Assembly: GCA_029219385.1 (NCBI GenBank)
Contig: JAQXTH010000002.1
Location: 1 to 55,355 of the forward strand
Origin: Prevotellaceae bacterium
GTDB taxonomy: Bacteria; Bacteroidota; Bacteroidia; Bacteroidales; Bacteroidaceae
DNA length: 55,355 nt
Direction of reading: 5' to 3'
Shown here: positions 52,004 through 55,355 of the stretch, in pieces
How positions within the stretch are numbered: the stretch's first letter is position 1
Layout: the number at the start of each line of letters is the position of its first letter
Made by a program: the position numbers and the translations under genes
Notes under the pieces: model-generated
Seen by the model: only the letters and a program-made list of their open reading frames with translations
Told to the model about the DNA's origin: nothing
Databases searched by the model: none

Positions 52004-53617
52004 TCACACCACGGCATCGGCACACCGCTCACCGTCGATAGCTGCCGAAACAATTCCGCCGGCATAGCCTGCTCCCTCACCACAGGGATACAGTCCCTCA
52101 ATATCAATATGCTGCAAGGAAACAGCATCGCGCACTATTCTCACGGGCGACGAAGTGCGCGTCTCAACAGCCATCATCGTTGCCTCGCGAGTGAGAAAAC
52201 CGCGATGATTGCGCCCAAAGACACAAAAGCCCTCGCGCAAACGCGAAGTGATGAAATCAGGCAACCAGAAATGAAGCGGAGAAACAGTAAGCCCTGCCGC
52301 GTAGGACGTAGAAGGCAAATCGATGCCAAGACGTTTATTGACAAAATCGGTCATGCGCTGTGCCGGAGCTGCCTGTGTCATGGCAGCCTGCTGCCAACAA
52401 AGACGTTCGAGAACCTCTTGCAGATACATCATGCGCAAAGGGTTATTCTCGTCGCGCCAATCGCCACACTGAGTGGCAAAATACTCATCGTCGGCATACA
52501 TTTCCATAAGGTGACGAAAAGAGGGTTCGTCGACATCTTCAGTGCGCGTCTCCACCACCATGCCCGAATTGCTCCATTTTGAATTACGCCCCGAGGGACT
52601 CATTCCGTTCACGACCAACTGGCCCGGTCCCGACGCTGCAGGTATCACAAACCCTCCCGGACACATACAAAAACTATACACTCCGCGACCACCCGAACGA
52701 GCCGTCATGCGATATTCTGCCGCAGGCAGATAGTTGCCCCGTCCCTCGCGATTATGATACATTATTTGGTCCACAAGCATAGAAGGATGCTCCAATCTCA
52801 CACCCACGGCAATGCCTTTTTGCTCTACGCAGACACCCTCGCTGCGCAACATTCGATAAACATCGCGTGCCGAATGGCCGGTGGCCAATATCACCGGGCC
52901 GAGAAACTCCCGACCATCGGCAGTGGTGACCCCGACAACCTTGTCCCTCTCGATTATCAATCGGTCGACGCGCGTTTCAAAATGCACCTCTCCACCACTT
53001 TCTATTATGCGGTTGCGCATGTTCTCTATCACGCGCGGAAGCTTGTCGGTGCCGATATGAGGGTGAGCAGCCGAGAGAATAACAGGATCGGCTCCATGTT
53101 GACAAAAAATGCGCAAAATGCGGTTCACATCGCCACGCTTGGTCGACCGCGTGTAGAGTTTGCCATCGCTATATGCCCCCGCACCACCTTCGCCAAAGGC
53201 ATAGTTGCTCTCGGGGTTTACAAGATTTTCACGCGAGATGAGAGCAATATCTTTCTTGCGCGACCTCACGTCTTTGCCACGTTCCAAAACAATAGGTTTA
53301 AATCCACGCTCTATAAGCCTGAGGGCGGCAAACAATCCACCCGGACCGGCACCCACCACTATCACCTCTCTCCCTCTCGAGACATCGGAATAGTCGATTG
53401 GTTCAAAAAAACTGTCGGGCGCAGGTTGGTCGATATATGCCTCAATAGTAAGGTTCACATATATGGTGCGTTGTCGCGCGTCGATACTGCTTCTCAACGT
53501 CCTTATGCAAGAAATGCGTCTCGCCTCCACTGCTATTTCGCGTGCCACTTGGTCTTTGAGCAGCGACGGCGTGGCGGCAACACGCGGCACAACGCGCATG
53601 GAAATTTCCTTTATCAT
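52004..53617 (-). CDS. FAD-dependent dehydrogenase (COG2509 type)
   Basis: 537 residues. An N-terminal domain of about 80 residues is followed by the FAD-binding Rossmann motif VVGAGPGGLFAALRL (from 87), then NYAFGEGGAGAYSDGKLYTR, the GxxH-type ATGHSARDVYRML and, near the end, LYPCGEGAGYAGGIVSAAIDG, which closes the FAD site. This is the widespread uncharacterised FAD-dependent dehydrogenase family; the physiological substrate is unknown. It follows radA by 33 bases and is probably co-transcribed with it. The asd terminator lies just beyond its stop. Confidence 0.88.
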   Translation of the reverse strand: MIKEISMRVVPRVAATPSLLKDQVAREIAVEARRISCIRTLRSSIDARQRTIYVNLTIEAYIDQPAPDSFFEPIDYSDVSRGREVIVVGAGPGGLFAALRLIERGFKPIVLERGKDVRSRKKDIALISRENLVNPESNYAFGEGGAGAYSDGKLYTRSTKRGDVNRILRIFCQHGADPVILSAAHPHIGTDKLPRVIENMRNRIIESGGEVHFETRVDRLIIERDKVVGVTTADGREFLGPVILATGHSARDVYRMLRSEGVCVEQKGIAVGVRLEHPSMLVDQIMYHNREGRGNYLPAAEYRMTARSGGRGVYSFCMCPGGFVIPAASGPGQLVVNGMSPSGRNSKWSNSGMVVETRTEDVDEPSFRHLMEMYADDEYFATQCGDWRDENNPLRMMYLQEVLERLCWQQAAMTQAAPAQRMTDFVNKRLGIDLPSTSYAAGLTVSPLHFWLPDFITSRLREGFCVFGRNHRGFLTREATMMAVETRTSSPVRIVRDAVSLQHIDIEGLYPCGEGAGYAGGIVSAAIDGERCADAVV

Positions 53618-53650
53618 TATATATCTTTATGCTAACTATTATATTTCTGT

Positions 53651-55054
53651 TTAAAAGAGGTGGCGCAAGGCATCTTGCAATTTCGATGCCGCGATAATCT
53701 CCATGCCCGTGAGAGCAGTGTCAAGTCCCTTGAGATTTGAGCGCGGCACCACAATGCGTCTGAAACCAAGACGTTTTGCCTCGCCAATGCGTTGCGCAAT
53801 GCGCGTGACAGAACGAATTTCTCCACTCAGTCCTATTTCGCCGGCCAAACAGGTAAAAGGTTTCACAGGCTGGTCGTATGCACTCGACAATATGCTGACC
53901 ACCACGGCAAGGTCAATCGCCGGGTCGCTCACCCTCAGTCCACCCGCAATGTTGAGAAACACATCTTTCTGTGCAAGTTTAAAACCCGCCCTTTTCTCCA
54001 ACACGGCAAGCAACATGTTTAGACGCCTTATGTCAAACCCCGTAGCAGAGCGTTGGGGATTGCCATATGCTGCCGTGCTGACCAAAGCCTGGGTCTCGAT
54101 AAGCAAGGGTCTCACGCCCTCAACGGCCGAAGCCACCGCCACGCCGCTAAGTCCCTCGTTGTCTTGGTTGAGCAACATCTCAGAGGGATTAACAACCGGT
54201 CTCAGTCCACCACTCTGCATTTCATAAATGCCAAGTTCGGAGGTAGAGCCGAAACGGTTTTTCAACGAGCGCAACACGCGATAAAAGTTTTGGCGGTCAC
54301 CCTCAAACTGTATCACCGTGTCAACGATATGTTCCAAAACCTTGGGGCCTGCCAAAATACCGTCTTTGGTGATATGGCCGATGAGCAACACGCTCCGCCC
54401 CGTCTCTTTCACATATCTTAGTAGGCTCACCGCACAGTCTCTCACCTGTGACGGACTGCCCGGAAAAGCCTCGCCCTGTTGGGTCGAGACTGCCTGCACC
54501 GAGTCGACAATCAGCAAATCGGGCTCAATCTCGCGAGCGTGTTCATAAATCTTTTCAAGCGAAGTCTCACAAAGAATATAGCAATCTGCGCCAATGGCCT
54601 CCACATCGGCAGGCTTCAGCCTGTCGGCCCTCATGCGCAACTGACTCTCGCTCTCCTCGCCACTCACATACAATATGCGCAGACCTTTGAGCCTCAACAC
54701 TGTCTGCAACAATAGAGTCGATTTGCCAATGCCCGGTTCACCGCCCAAAAGCACCAAGGAGCCTTTCACCAATCCACCCCCCAACACTCGGTTGAGTTCG
54801 GGGTCGAGAGTGTCGATACGCTCCTCCGCCTTTGTATCGACATCGCGCAGTCTCACCACACGTCCACCCTCACAATTCTCCACACCAAAAACACCGGCTC
54901 CTACAACCGAAGTCCCTCGGCGAGAAACCTTTGGCGAAGCCGTCTTCACCTCTTTGAATGTGTCCCACTGTCCACAGGCCGGACACTTGCCCAACCACTT
55001 GGCAGAGTCATAACCACACTCTGTGCACACGTATGCCGTCTTTTCCTTTGCCAT
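53651..55054 (-). CDS. radA: DNA repair protein RadA (Sms)
   Basis: 467 residues: N-terminal zinc finger (CTECGYDSAKWLGKCPACG, residues 10-28), RecA-like ATPase with Walker A GEPGIGKST (105-113), the RadA-specific KNRFGS motif (265-270) and a C-terminal Lon-protease-like domain (about 290-467) with KDVFLNIAGG. RadA is a DnaB-like helicase-type ATPase that helps branch migration in recombination and repair. A full Bacteroidetes promoter lies just upstream. Confidence 0.97.
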   Translation of the reverse strand: MAKEKTAYVCTECGYDSAKWLGKCPACGQWDTFKEVKTASPKVSRRGTSVVGAGVFGVENCEGGRVVRLRDVDTKAEERIDTLDPELNRVLGGGLVKGSLVLLGGEPGIGKSTLLLQTVLRLKGLRILYVSGEESESQLRMRADRLKPADVEAIGADCYILCETSLEKIYEHAREIEPDLLIVDSVQAVSTQQGEAFPGSPSQVRDCAVSLLRYVKETGRSVLLIGHITKDGILAGPKVLEHIVDTVIQFEGDRQNFYRVLRSLKNRFGSTSELGIYEMQSGGLRPVVNPSEMLLNQDNEGLSGVAVASAVEGVRPLLIETQALVSTAAYGNPQRSATGFDIRRLNMLLAVLEKRAGFKLAQKDVFLNIAGGLRVSDPAIDLAVVVSILSSAYDQPVKPFTCLAGEIGLSGEIRSVTRIAQRIGEAKRLGFRRIVVPRSNLKGLDTALTGMEIIAASKLQDALRHLF

Positions 55055-55077
55055 TTATACTAAAAACTATTTGCCGA

Positions 55078-55108
55078 CAAAATTAACTCAATCTTTCCAC
55101 TCTGCAAA
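55078..55108 (-). promoter_or_regulatory. Promoter for radA
   Basis: On the minus strand TTTG (55105-55108), 19 bases, TAATTTTG (55078-55085): a full consensus match, 24 bases before the radA ATG. Confidence 0.7.
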
Positions 55109-55259
55109 CCGCCACTGCAAATTATTTCATGACACACCGCGACAAAACACCTTCATGTAATATTATTTTTTTACAATCATAAAAGCAAGAAAAAATTCTA
55201 CGATCTGATAATCAATTTGGAATTAACACATTATACACCAACCTTTCGACCACCATTTT

Positions 55260-55351
55260 ATAGTTTCCTAACTTAGGGTGCTATAGTTTCCTAATTTAGG
55301 GTGTTTAAGCACTCTAACTTAGGGTGCTTTAGTTCGCTAAGTTAGCGAACT
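55260..55351. repeat. Four tandem 23-base units with palindromic cores
   Basis: Units start at 55260, 55283, 55306 and 55329, each exactly 23 bases. The first three share CTAACTTAGGGTG or close variants; the first two differ at only two positions. The fourth carries CTAAGTTAG inside a 21-base perfect palindrome (55331-55351, arms of 10 around a central G). The core CTAA-n-TTAG is itself nearly palindromic in every unit. The array runs to the window edge, so its full length is unknown. Confidence 0.85.
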
Positions 55352-55355
55352 ATAA

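Noticed and set aside
55260-55351. CRISPR array at the right edge
   Set aside because: The units abut without unique spacers and vary among themselves, and no cas gene is in the window. It is a tandem repeat, not a CRISPR.

Overview
The window looks like a chromosomal segment of a host-associated member of the Bacteroidales (Bacteroidetes). The reasons are: promoters of the Bacteroidetes type (TTTG, about 20 bases, TAnnTTTG) upstream of several genes; secreted proteins ending in type IX-like sorting tails; a lysine tRNA without an encoded CCA end; family-typical genes such as DUF4292, BACON-M60 and DUF5077/DUF3472 proteins; and a split glycine-lipid acyltransferase pair. Genus cannot be fixed from the sequence alone.

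Layout. 1-5.2 kb: the 3' end of one large surface protein gene and a complete 1400-residue relative, both ending in the same cohesin-like domain plus tail; the complete one also has two dockerin repeats. 5.3-8.0 kb: murF converging on a dGTPase gene. 8.1-12.7 kb: dut, a TPR protein, a DUF4292 lipoprotein and an EnvC-like LytM protein, in one direction. 12.7-15.8 kb (minus): a GlcNAc-kinase-like gene, a Fur-family regulator, an ArgE-type deacylase and deoD. 16 kb: tRNA-Lys. 16.1-21.0 kb (minus): CYTH protein, a 46-residue membrane protein, prfB, a POT-like transporter and an MFS transporter. 21.3-24.1 kb: a probable glycine-lipid pair (glsA, glsB) and a cation diffusion facilitator with no ordinary start codon at its expected N-terminus.

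24.2-32.7 kb (minus) is the distal half of the division and cell wall cluster in the order murG, murC, ftsQ, ftsA, yqeY, ftsZ (divergent copy), ftsZ (canonical copy), SUI1 protein, DUF1294 protein. Two complete ftsZ genes in tandem, both with intact GTP-binding and T7-loop motifs, are the most striking feature of the window. The genes that usually precede murG (ftsW, murD, mraY, murE, ftsI) are not here; the cluster stops and secreted-protein genes follow.

33.1-45.4 kb is an accessory-looking plus-strand block: two tandem DUF5077/DUF3472 proteins, a YitT membrane protein, a serine-type sulfatase, a secreted leucine-rich-repeat protein and a BACON/galactose-binding/M60 metalloprotease. Together they suggest surface attack on sulfated, glycosylated host material such as mucin, without a SusC/SusD pair in view. 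45.5-50.7 kb (minus): a Kef-type antiporter, LolD-like ATPase, CvfB-like S1 protein, a metallophosphoesterase lipoprotein and a predicted outer-membrane barrel. 50.9-51.9 kb: asd. 52.0-55.1 kb (minus): radA and an FAD-dependent dehydrogenase. The last 100 bases hold four tandem 23-base units with palindromic cores, running to the window edge.
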